In this document: piece after piece, positions 32,665 through 40,344 of the stretch
Numbering within the stretch: the first letter of the stretch is position 1
Layout of the letters: every line of letters starts with the position of its first letter
Source: Betaproteobacteria bacterium
GTDB taxonomy: Bacteria > Pseudomonadota > Gammaproteobacteria > Burkholderiales > JAEUOS01
Reading direction: 5' to 3'
Length of the DNA stretch: 44,445 nucleotides
Assembly (NCBI GenBank): GCA_028292405.1
Contig: JAQGMJ010000025.1
Location: 1 to 44,445, forward strand
Notes under the pieces: model-generated
The model's database searches: none
The model's input: only the letters and a program-made list of their open reading frames with translations
Told to the model about the DNA's origin: nothing
Program-made: the position numbers and the translations under genes

Positions 32665-32854
32665 CGCCACGTCCTTTCAGGGGCAGTGGCTCGCGGTGCC
32701 GGCAGCGCGCGCGGTATTGCGGTCAATGTCATCGAGCAAGCCTTTCGTGGTTCAGGGCTGGCTGGCTCGCGTTGACGCGTGGCTGGCTGGCGGCGGTACC
32801 CGGGGTTTTGCGTTCTGAGCGCGGCACCGGCTACCTGCCTTGTGAATGAAAGTT

Positions 32855-32884
32855 AATGTAAGTGATTCTCATTTACTTTGTCAA
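32855..32884 (-). promoter_or_regulatory. Sigma-70 promoter of the paralogous small-protein operon
   Basis: On the minus strand a perfect -35 TTGACA is followed, after 18 bases, by TACATT (4/6 to TATAAT). The spacer holds a Fur-type operator. Transcription would run leftward into the gene at 32664, leaving an untranslated leader of about 185 bases. The 32665-32984 gap holds this promoter and, presumably, the rightward promoter of the dioxygenase gene, which I cannot pinpoint. Confidence 0.65.
32858..32876. promoter_or_regulatory. Fur box
   Basis: GTAAgTGAttcTCAtTTAC is a near-perfect 19-bp dyad matching the Fur consensus at 13 of 19 positions, including the TGA-TCA core. It lies between the -35 and -10 of the minus-strand promoter, the classical place for iron-dependent repression. 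Confidence 0.65.
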
Positions 32885-32984
32885 CACTGAATTTGTAAGT
32901 GGAGTTTTTTGCCCTCAGCTAAGAGGGAGTTCTGGCGGGCGCGGAAGAAATGGCGGGTCCGTGAGAAAATCCCTTCTTTAGCGG

Positions 32985-33746
32985 ATGCAACAAGCAATGA
33001 AACAGATCGACGCCCCCTCACTGATCGCCTTGAGCGAAGCGCGCCACGGCCTGGCCGCCCAGGGGTTTGCCTTTGTTCCGGGGGCCGCCGCCAGTGCCGC
33101 CCTGGGGCTGCAGCCGCAGGCGGGTGCGGATTTTGTCGAGTCCTGGGACCGCCTGTCGCTGGATACCTACTTGGCCGACGGCGGCAAGTACCGCATGCGC
33201 CGCCACGCCTCTCTGCTGCAGGCGTTCGAGCCGCCGGCGCTGACCGAAGTGGCTTACCGTCCGCACTGGCAGCCGAAGAGCTACAACCATCTGCACGGCG
33301 GTGTGTTCCGCACCTTCGAGCCGGTCGAGCCGGAGATCGCCGCGCATCCCGCCTACCGCAACCTGATCACCGGCCTGGGGCGGTTGTTCGCATCGCTGAT
33401 GCCGGTGCCGCGCTGGTATGTCGAGGCGCACCAGTTCCGCATCGACGCCAGCACCGGCGAGGCGCGGCCGACCCCGGAAGGGGCGCACCGTGATGGCGTC
33501 GACTATGTAGCCTTGGTGCTGATCCGTCGCGGCACGGTGGACGGCGGTGTCACCTCGATTTTCGATGCAGACCGCAAGCTGATCGCCACCGAACAGCTCA
33601 ACGAACCCTGGTCGTTGATGCTGCTCGACGACGTGCGCGTCACCCATGCCACCACGCCGATCACCGCTGCCGGCGTCATGCCGATCCGCGATACCCTGGT
33701 ACTGACCTACCGCAGGGACGGCTTCCTCGAACCTGCGCAAGCTTGA
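32985..33746 (+). CDS. 2-oxoglutarate/Fe(II)-dependent dioxygenase family protein
   Basis: A 253-residue protein of the 2OG-Fe_Oxy_2 (BsmA-like) family. The iron facial triad is visible: H168 and D170 in GAHRDGVDYV, and H221 in RVTHATTP, with R235 in IRDTLVLTY placed to bind 2-oxoglutarate. Such enzymes hydroxylate amino acids or related small molecules; the substrate here cannot be read. ATG codons at 32985 and 32997 are both possible, neither with a strong Shine-Dalgarno. It diverges from the Fur-boxed operon, and an iron link would fit an Fe(II) enzyme. A strong terminator follows. Confidence 0.85.
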   Translation: MQQAMKQIDAPSLIALSEARHGLAAQGFAFVPGAAASAALGLQPQAGADFVESWDRLSLDTYLADGGKYRMRRHASLLQAFEPPALTEVAYRPHWQPKSYNHLHGGVFRTFEPVEPEIAAHPAYRNLITGLGRLFASLMPVPRWYVEAHQFRIDASTGEARPTPEGAHRDGVDYVALVLIRRGTVDGGVTSIFDADRKLIATEQLNEPWSLMLLDDVRVTHATTPITAAGVMPIRDTLVLTYRRDGFLEPAQA

Positions 33747-33761
33747 CGGTGGCGGGAAAAT

Positions 33762-33790
33762 AAAAGGGACGCTGCGTGCGTCCCTTTTTT
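33762..33790. terminator. Bidirectional intrinsic terminator
   Basis: AAAAGGGACGC and GCGTCCCTTTT form a perfect 11-bp stem around TGCGT, with a run of six T on the plus strand and an A-run on the other side. It ends both the dioxygenase gene (plus) and the monooxygenase/dioxygenase frame (minus). Confidence 0.88.
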
Positions 33791-33813
33791 ATTCGCCGCA
33801 ATGGCCGCGTGAC

Positions 33814-36492
33814 CTATGCGGCCTTCGACAACTCCTGCGCCGGCAGCGGAAACTCGCAATTGGCGACGAAGTAGTCCGGCACCGCCGGGCCCCACAGGTA
33901 AAACGAATCCTCCGGCGGATGGTCGCCCGCCTGCCAGTCGAGATCGGCCGGGATGAAGTCGATGTCGTAGGAGTATTCGCAAAAACTGCCCCACGGGTCC
34001 TGCACGTAGTAGAAGTAATTCGAGCCCAATACGTGGCGGCCCACGCCCCAGCCGTTGGTGTAGCCGTGGTCCTTCATGTTCTCCGAACCGGCGCCGACGT
34101 CGTTGACGCTGCCGACGTCCCAGGAGGAGTGATGCAGGCCTGGCGCGTGCGACTTCGCAAACGCCACCAGGTGGTGGTCGCTGCCATGCACGCCGTGGAC
34201 AAAGGCGATGCCCTCGCCGGAACGGTCGGAGAGGCGGCAGCCAAGCATTTCTTCATGAAATTTCACCATCGCCAGCACGTCCGGGGTGAAGCGCAGGATG
34301 TGTGAAAGCCGGCGCGGATGCACCTTCGGGTGGCGGCTGCGGGCGGGTGCCGCGCCGGCGCCGCGCGGCACCACTGGTTCGGGGGTTGCCACCGACTTCA
34401 CCGAGGCCATTACCTTGGGCGCCACCTTGAGCTGCAGCGCGTAACCATCCGGATCGCGCACCCACAGGCCAGTGCCGTCGCTCAGGGGATGCGGCTCGGC
34501 GGCGAGGCCCGCCTTGGCGATGCGTTCGCGAAAGGCGGCTTCATCCTCGGCGTAAATGCCGTAGGTGACGTACTCCATGCGCTTGAGCGTACCGCCCTGG
34601 TGGATTTCCGCCCAGCAGTTGGGGTGGCCATAGGTATAGAGCTGCAAGGTTTTGGGCGTGCGTCGCACGTCCAGGCCGAAGGTGGTGTAGAACTTTTCGG
34701 CGACGTCCAGATCGGGTACGGTATAGACGAATTGGTGGACCGAATGAACGGCGATCACGCCGGGGCGGCGGGCGGGTGCTGCGGCGGCATTCCCAGTGCT
34801 GGCCTGCATGTTTGTCTCCTCGTAGTCTTTCGAAAGGCCCCACCCGCTGGCCATGCGCAGGACCGCCTCCGCGTTGGAAGCGTGGTCGCCGCGCCAGGCA
34901 ATGTGATGGTCCGGGCGGATCAACGCTAGTTTAGCGCCATACAGCGCGCGGGCAAAGCCGTTGTCTAGGTGCAGTACGGTCAAGGGCAGGCCCAGGCGCG
35001 CTGCCGCCGCCTCCCAGGCGTCGGCAGCCGAATCATCGAAGACCGCCAGGGTGAAATCGCGGCCATACAAGTCGAGCAGGGAGCGCTCGGCCACCTCCAG
35101 GTGCGGCGCGCGGCCGCCGGGGTGGCCAGTGGGAATGTAGTGGTTCGGATCATCAGCCGGCGGCGCCCTATTTCCGTGCGCGGTTTCGTGGGCGACGATG
35201 CCGCTGCCGGTATAGCGCAAGCCGAGTTGCAGGCCGGGAATGTTGAACTCGTTGCGCACATGTTGCGCCAGTTCGGCGCCCACCGCCGCGCGTGCGGTGC
35301 TGCCGGCGGCATTGTCCATCTCCAGATGGGCCGGCACGGCGACGTGGCCGATGCTGTCGGCCATGCGCCGGGCAAAGGCGGTGTTGCGCTCGGCGATCGG
35401 CTTGCGCTCTGCCTCGTAGCTGTCCAGCAGTTGCGGCGGCGCCCAGCCTTGCAGCACGGCCGCGAGTTTCCAGCCAAGATTCACCACGTCGTCGATGCTG
35501 GTGTTGTAGCCCATGCCGCCGGTCGGGGTGAACAGGTGGGCGGCATCGCCGGCGAGAAACACCGGGCCGGTACTGAAACGCTCGGCCACCAGGGTATAGC
35601 CGGCCAGCCACGGCCCTTGCGCGATGATCTCCATGCTGAAGGGCGCGCCCGCCACCGCGCGGCTGACGGCGGCAACGTCGATGTCGGACTCGACCTGGCC
35701 TTTTTTCAGTTGCACGCAAAGCAGAAAAGTATCCACGCCGTCGATCGACAGCAGCAGGCCGCGCTGCTGCGGGTTGACCACCCAGTATTGCCAGGCGCGC
35801 GGCTTGTCGATCACCTTGTAGAGGTCGGGCGAACGAAAGAACACCGACAGCATCTGGCCGCCGAAAAACTCGCGCTCCTCCTCGCTCTCGCCGGTGTGGC
35901 GGATGCCCAGGGACTTGCGCACCAGGCTGCGCGCGCCGTCGCAGCCGACCACGTAGCGCGCCTGAACCCGGCTGCGCTCGCCGCCGGCAACATTCTCCAC
36001 TTCCAGCAGCGCGCCTTGTTCCTGCACCGCAAGGCCGGTAACCCGCCGCCCGAAACACACGCGCACGCTGGGGTAACGCTCGGCCTGGCGCTTCAGGATG
36101 GGTTCGATATACATCTGCTGCGCGCGGTGCGGCAGTTCAGGCGTCGGCCAGGTGTTGGCGCCGTAATCGCCGAAGGCGCTGCGTTCGGCCGCCTGGCTGC
36201 TCGAAGGAATGCGAAAGCGCGCCATCTCCGTGCCATTCAGGCGGGTGCAATACATCACGTCCTGCGCGTGGTCCGGCGGCAGGCCGAGGGCGCGGATCTC
36301 ATCGGCAAAACCGCGCCGCCGGTAATGCTCCATGGTGCGAGAAGAGGTGGCGTTGGCCTTGGGGAACACCGGCAGGGTGATGTCTTCCTCCAGCACCACG
36401 CAGGCGATGCCGCGGCAGCCCAACTCGATGGCCAGCATCAGGCCCGCTGGGCCGCCGCCGACGATGGCGACTTGTGTGTGCTCGATCTGCAT
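33814..36492 (-). CDS. Flavin monooxygenase fused to a VOC extradiol dioxygenase
   Basis: One open frame of 892 codons from the ATG at 36492, preceded by AGGAG; an ATG five codons earlier lacks one. About 1-545 is a PheA/MhpA-type FAD aromatic hydroxylase: VGGGPAG (11-17), the FLAGDAAHLFTPTGGMG flavin motif (about 310) and a thioredoxin-like C-terminal piece (LIRPDHHIAWRG). From M562 is a two-domain VOC extradiol dioxygenase: FVYTVPDLDVAEKFY in the first half, and the iron ligands H731 (LSHILRF), H787 or H788 (PGLHHSSWD) and E839 (FCEYSYD) in the second. The join reads KDYEETNMQAST, and GAGGAG sits just before M562, so an independent start there is possible. Together they would hydroxylate and then ring-cleave an aromatic; the substrate is unknown. 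The Bug receptor gene lies 29 bases upstream. Confidence 0.85.
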   Translation of the reverse strand: MQIEHTQVAIVGGGPAGLMLAIELGCRGIACVVLEEDITLPVFPKANATSSRTMEHYRRRGFADEIRALGLPPDHAQDVMYCTRLNGTEMARFRIPSSSQAAERSAFGDYGANTWPTPELPHRAQQMYIEPILKRQAERYPSVRVCFGRRVTGLAVQEQGALLEVENVAGGERSRVQARYVVGCDGARSLVRKSLGIRHTGESEEEREFFGGQMLSVFFRSPDLYKVIDKPRAWQYWVVNPQQRGLLLSIDGVDTFLLCVQLKKGQVESDIDVAAVSRAVAGAPFSMEIIAQGPWLAGYTLVAERFSTGPVFLAGDAAHLFTPTGGMGYNTSIDDVVNLGWKLAAVLQGWAPPQLLDSYEAERKPIAERNTAFARRMADSIGHVAVPAHLEMDNAAGSTARAAVGAELAQHVRNEFNIPGLQLGLRYTGSGIVAHETAHGNRAPPADDPNHYIPTGHPGGRAPHLEVAERSLLDLYGRDFTLAVFDDSAADAWEAAAARLGLPLTVLHLDNGFARALYGAKLALIRPDHHIAWRGDHASNAEAVLRMASGWGLSKDYEETNMQASTGNAAAAPARRPGVIAVHSVHQFVYTVPDLDVAEKFYTTFGLDVRRTPKTLQLYTYGHPNCWAEIHQGGTLKRMEYVTYGIYAEDEAAFRERIAKAGLAAEPHPLSDGTGLWVRDPDGYALQLKVAPKVMASVKSVATPEPVVPRGAGAAPARSRHPKVHPRRLSHILRFTPDVLAMVKFHEEMLGCRLSDRSGEGIAFVHGVHGSDHHLVAFAKSHAPGLHHSSWDVGSVNDVGAGSENMKDHGYTNGWGVGRHVLGSNYFYYVQDPWGSFCEYSYDIDFIPADLDWQAGDHPPEDSFYLWGPAVPDYFVANCEFPLPAQELSKAA

Positions 36493-36521
36493 GCGTGTCT
36501 CCTGCATGTTTGGTCCGCAGG

Positions 36522-37499
36522 TTAGTCCGCGGAGGCGCCGGTGCGCTTGACCAGCGCCGCGTAGCGCGGCGTATCCTGGCGTATCACCTCGGCGATTTGC
36601 GCGCCGGTGGCCGGGTAGGGGTTGAAGCCGAAAGTGGCAAAGCGCTTCAGCAGATCATCTTGGCGCAGCGCGGTGGCGACCGCCTGGTTGATGGTGGCGA
36701 CCACCGCCGGCGGCATGTCCTTCGGCCCCATCAGCACGACCCAGGTGGTGGCCTGCACCTCCTTCGGGCCGCCGGCTTCTTCCAGGGTCGGCACGTTGGG
36801 CAGGGCCGGCGAGCGCGCATGGTCGGCAATCGCCAGGAAGCGCAGCTTGCCGCTGGCCAGCAGCGGCCCGGCGCTGGCGATGCTGGCCATCGCCCAGGTG
36901 ACGTCGCCGGTGGATACCGAGCCATAGAGCTGCGACAGTTCCTTGTACGGCACGTGCAGCATGCGCGTGCCGGTGGCGGCTTCGAGTTGCGCCGCGCCCA
37001 GGTGCAGCGGCCCGCCCACCGCGTTGGAGCCGTAGGTGACCTTGCCCGGCGCGGCATTGGCCGCGGCGATCAGGTCCTTGATGCTTTTGATCGGCCCATC
37101 GGCCGCCACGGCGATAAAAAACGAGGTGCGATACAGGCCGGAGACCGGAGTCAGGTCCTTTTCCGGATCGTAAGGCAGCTTCTTGAACAGCGAGGGATTG
37201 ATTGCCAGGTGGCCGACGTCGGCCAGCAGCAACTCATAGCCGGAGGGTGGCATGCGCTTGACGGTGTCGATGGCGATAAAACCGTTGGCCCCCGGCTTGG
37301 GGTCGATCAGCACCGGCTGCTTGAGCGCGATGGCGACCTTTTCGCCCACCATGCGCGCCACCGCATCCGGCCCGCTGCCGGCGGGAAAGGGCGAGGTGAT
37401 GCGGATGGTGTGGTCGGGAAAGGTCTGCGCCGATGCGCTGCCTGCCGTCGCGATGCCGAGCAGGGCGATGCACGCCGCCGCCAGTTGCCTGATTTGCAT
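36522..37499 (-). CDS. Bug-family tripartite tricarboxylate transporter substrate-binding protein
   Basis: A 325-residue periplasmic receptor with a signal peptide cut at ASA-QT. It shows the TctC/Bug landmarks: FPDHTIRITSPFPAGSGPD, PVLIDPKPGANGFIAI, GYELLLADVGHLAINPSLF, KVTYGSNAVGG and HVPYKELSQLY. These proteins bind carboxylated or aromatic solutes for TTT transporters or for sensing. It is the first gene of the minus-strand catabolic operon and faces a LysR regulator; no TctA/TctB membrane genes are nearby. GGTGGAG precedes the ATG. Confidence 0.93.
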   Translation of the reverse strand: MQIRQLAAACIALLGIATAGSASAQTFPDHTIRITSPFPAGSGPDAVARMVGEKVAIALKQPVLIDPKPGANGFIAIDTVKRMPPSGYELLLADVGHLAINPSLFKKLPYDPEKDLTPVSGLYRTSFFIAVAADGPIKSIKDLIAAANAAPGKVTYGSNAVGGPLHLGAAQLEAATGTRMLHVPYKELSQLYGSVSTGDVTWAMASIASAGPLLASGKLRFLAIADHARSPALPNVPTLEEAGGPKEVQATTWVVLMGPKDMPPAVVATINQAVATALRQDDLLKRFATFGFNPYPATGAQIAEVIRQDTPRYAALVKRTGASAD

Positions 37500-37584
37500 G
37501 TCTCCACCTGTATTTATAGGGTTTGGTACAGCCTTATCTTAGGGTGGAGCGCAGATGCTTGAAAGCTGGCAGAATTGACCTATT

Positions 37585-37601
37585 GATACTTGATAGGTAT
37601 C
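37585..37601. promoter_or_regulatory. LysR-type operator between the regulator and the catabolic operon
   Basis: GATAC-7 nt-GTATC, an interrupted dyad containing a T-N11-A motif, lies 10 bases before the LysR start in the divergent gap (37500-37611). Position and form fit autoregulation and control of the Bug/monooxygenase operon. Confidence 0.6.
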
Positions 37602-37611
37602 TGCTCCAATT

Positions 37612-38520
37612 ATGAAACTGCATCACCTGCGCGACTTCATTGCCATCGCCCATGCCAACAGCGTGCGCGGCGCCGCACGCAGCCTCGGCCTGGCGCAGCC
37701 GGCCCTGACGCGCAGCCTGCGTGAACTGGAGAAGGAAGTCGGCGCCAGCCTGGTGGAGCGCCACCCGCGCGGCGTGGTCCTCACCGATGCCGGCAACGCC
37801 TTTTTGGCGCGCGCCAGCGCCGCCGTGGAAGAGCTGCGGCGCGGCAAGGAAGAAATTGCCCAGCTCGGCCACGACTACCAGGGCTCGGTCACCGCCGGCC
37901 TGTCCAGCGCCGCCTTTCTTTCCCTGTTGCCGGAAGCCTATGCCGCGTTTCGCCGCGATATGCCGCTGATCCGCGTGCACCTGATCGAAGGCTTGTTTCC
38001 CGCGCTGGAGCCGCAGTTGCGCGATGGCCGGCTGGATTTTTATATCGGCCCGCGCCCGGAAAAGGCGCCGCCGGAAAGCTACCGGCTCGACCTGCTGTTT
38101 CGCAACGAGCGGGTGGTGGTGTGCCGCGCCGGCCACCCGCGGCGCAATGCCAAAAGCCTGAAGGAACTGATCACCGCCGAATGGATACTCGCCGGCTTGC
38201 GCGAGCGCGTCGACCAGGAGTTCGAAGAACAATTTTCCGCCCTTGGCCTGGCTTGCCCGCGGGCCGTCACCCAGGGCGACTCCCTGCTGGCGATGGTGAC
38301 CCTGCTCAACGCCAGCGACGCCTATGCCTTCATGCCACGCCAGTGGGCCGAAAGCAAAATGGTGAACCACGGCATTGCCATCGTGCCGGTGAAGGAAGTG
38401 CTGCAAGGGCCGGACATCGTGCAGATCGCCCGCGCCGGCCTGCCGCTCACCCCGGCCGCCGAGCGCCTGGCCACGCTGATGCAGCGGGCGGCGCGGCGCG
38501 AAAAGGGGTATGCGCAATGA
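37612..38520 (+). CDS. LysR-family transcriptional regulator
   Basis: A 302-residue regulator. Residues 1-60 are the winged HTH (HHLRDFIAIAHANSVRGAARSLGLAQPALTRSLRELEKEVGASLVER), and about 92-295 the periplasmic-binding-like effector domain. It diverges from the Bug receptor/aromatic oxygenase operon, with a LysR-type dyad in the gap, so it most likely activates that operon in response to the aromatic substrate or an intermediate. Its last bases (ATGA) overlap the start of the glycosyltransferase gene, an unexpected coupling. Confidence 0.93.
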   Translation: MKLHHLRDFIAIAHANSVRGAARSLGLAQPALTRSLRELEKEVGASLVERHPRGVVLTDAGNAFLARASAAVEELRRGKEEIAQLGHDYQGSVTAGLSSAAFLSLLPEAYAAFRRDMPLIRVHLIEGLFPALEPQLRDGRLDFYIGPRPEKAPPESYRLDLLFRNERVVVCRAGHPRRNAKSLKELITAEWILAGLRERVDQEFEEQFSALGLACPRAVTQGDSLLAMVTLLNASDAYAFMPRQWAESKMVNHGIAIVPVKEVLQGPDIVQIARAGLPLTPAAERLATLMQRAARREKGYAQ

Positions 38521-39254
38521 CGCAAATGCAGGCTTCGGCGCTGACCATTTCCATCGTCTCGCATGGCCATGGCGCGCTGGTCAGCGATTTGCTGCGCGAC
38601 CTCGGCCAATATGTGCGCGTGCCGTTCAAGGTGCTGCTGACCCTGAACGTGCCGGAGGCGGACCCGTCTCCGGCGGACGGCCTGCCTTATTCAATCCAGG
38701 TCATCCGCAATGCGCGCCCGCGGGGTTTCGGCGCCAACCACAACGCCGCGTTTCGTCTCGCCGGGCCAGGCTATTTTTGCGTGCTTAATCCGGACGTGCG
38801 TCTGCAAGCCGACCCTTTTCCGGCCTTGCTGGCCGAACTGGCGGAAGCGCGTGTCGGCGTGGCGGCCCCCGCGGTCCATGACCAGGACGGGCGGCCGGAG
38901 GCCAACGCGCGGCGCTTCCCGACGCCCGCCGCCCTCTTGCGCAAGGCGCTGACCGGCGCGCAAACCATCGAATACGAGCACGGCGGCCAGGCGCTGGCGG
39001 TGGACTGGGTCAGCGGCGTGTTCATGCTGTTCAGCGGCCAGGTCTATGCCGAGGTCGGCGGTTTCGACGAACGCTATTTTTTGTATTACGAAGACGTCGA
39101 CCTGTGCGCACGCCTGCGCCGCGCCGGTTATGTGGCGCGCCTGGTGCCATCGGCGCGCGCCACTCACGCGGCGCGCTACGATAGCCACCGGCGTCCGCGC
39201 TACCTGCGCTGGCACCTGGCGAGCATGCTGCGGTTTTTTCTCACCCGCTATTGA
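38517..39254 (+). CDS. Family 2 glycosyltransferase (WbbL/rhamnosyltransferase-like)
   Basis: A 245-residue enzyme starting at the ATG that overlaps the LysR stop (ATGA); an upstream open frame overlaps the LysR gene and has no start signal. GT-A motifs: ISIVSHGHG, RGFGANHNAAF, CVLNPDVRL (the DxD-like NPD), VSGVFMLF, and YYEDVDLCARLRRAGY near the end. No membrane helix is seen, so it is cytoplasmic or peripheral, transferring a sugar to a glycan or lipid-linked acceptor. The acceptor and sugar are not readable. It converges with the next glycosyltransferase five bases on. Confidence 0.88.
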   Translation: MTQMQASALTISIVSHGHGALVSDLLRDLGQYVRVPFKVLLTLNVPEADPSPADGLPYSIQVIRNARPRGFGANHNAAFRLAGPGYFCVLNPDVRLQADPFPALLAELAEARVGVAAPAVHDQDGRPEANARRFPTPAALLRKALTGAQTIEYEHGGQALAVDWVSGVFMLFSGQVYAEVGGFDERYFLYYEDVDLCARLRRAGYVARLVPSARATHAARYDSHRRPRYLRWHLASMLRFFLTRY

Positions 39255-39259
39255 GGCGC

Positions 39260-40246
39260 TCAGAGCCGGCGCGGCGTGCGCGTGCGCAACTCGTCGGGCA
39301 CGCGCCAGCCGCGGCGCGCCTGGTCGAAGCGCCCGTAGCGCCCGCGCAGGCCGTCGGCAAAGCCTCGCAGGATCATCCGCAGGTGCGTGCCGCGGTTCGG
39401 CGCCAGGGTGCTGAAGATCCCGCACTTGACGAACAGGTTGACTGCGTCGAGCACCTTCCAGTGCCATTGCGGGTGCGGCATGCGCCACAGTGCCACCGCG
39501 TTGCGCGCCAGGTAATAATGGCGCAGCGGGCTGTGGCTCATCATCTTGCGGCCGAACAGGCGGATCGGCTCGTCGCCCAGGCGGTGGTCGATCCGCGTGC
39601 CGTAGTGGCCGTACAGGCGGTAACCACGCGCGGTCGCACGCATCGACCATTCGAGGTCGACGTAGTCGATGAACAGGGCTTCGTCCATCATGCCAACTTC
39701 TTCCAGCGCGGACATCGAGATCAATACGCCGGCGGCGATGAGGAAGTCGGTGCGCGCCGAGCATTCGCCCGGGTCCGGCGCCTCGATGCGCAGGATACGC
39801 CGTTGCGTGACGCGAAAAAATGGCGCCGGGGCGCCGCGGCGCGGATCGTGGATCAGCGGGCCGACGGCGGCCACGCGCTCGCCGCGCGCTTCGCGGGCGC
39901 GCATTTCGTCCAGCAGTTGCGCCACCATGCCGGGGGCGGCGACAGCGTCGTGGTCGAGCATCAGCACATGGCTATAGCCCTGGCGCCGCGCCCATTCCAG
40001 GCCGATGTTCTGCGCCGCCGCGATGCCGTAGTTGTCGCCCAGGGCCAGCAGGTGCAGGGGCGTGGCGCCGCCGCTTTCCAGGCTGGCGGCAGGGTCCTGC
40101 GCCGAGCCGTTGTCCACCACCAGCACGGCAGCCACCTGCGGCGCGATGGCCTCGGTCACCAGGCGCAATCTTTCCGGATCGGGGTTGAAAGTGATGATCA
40201 GCGCGCCTATGTAGGCTTGCTGCTCGGCGGCTGGGGGCGCGTTCAT
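39260..40246 (-). CDS. Family 2 glycosyltransferase (rhamnosyltransferase-like)
   Basis: A 328-residue enzyme with GALIITFNPD, AAVLVVDNGSAQD, GDNYGIAAAQNIGLEWA, VLMLDHDAVAAPGM (DHD metal site) and FIDYVDLEWSMRATARGY. The C-terminal 90 residues (RHYYLARNAVALW and on) are the helical end of rhamnosyltransferase-type GT2 proteins. It probably adds sugars to O-antigen or exopolysaccharide. It is convergent with the other glycosyltransferase, and its start lies 98 bases from the divergent dnaG. Confidence 0.88.
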   Translation of the reverse strand: MNAPPAAEQQAYIGALIITFNPDPERLRLVTEAIAPQVAAVLVVDNGSAQDPAASLESGGATPLHLLALGDNYGIAAAQNIGLEWARRQGYSHVLMLDHDAVAAPGMVAQLLDEMRAREARGERVAAVGPLIHDPRRGAPAPFFRVTQRRILRIEAPDPGECSARTDFLIAAGVLISMSALEEVGMMDEALFIDYVDLEWSMRATARGYRLYGHYGTRIDHRLGDEPIRLFGRKMMSHSPLRHYYLARNAVALWRMPHPQWHWKVLDAVNLFVKCGIFSTLAPNRGTHLRMILRGFADGLRGRYGRFDQARRGWRVPDELRTRTPRRL

Positions 40247-40344
40247 GGCCGGCGCATTCTAAACGCAAGCCCGGCGCGGGTCTGTCGTAACCTTGCCGTA
40301 ACCTCGCCACAACCCCGCCGCCCACGTAAAATAGCGTCCCGCCC

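Noticed and set aside
34969..36525. Plus-strand open frame of about 518 codons opposite the monooxygenase part
   Set aside because: It lies opposite conserved FAD-hydroxylase motifs; the translation has low-complexity Ala/Arg/Val content and no recognisable domain.
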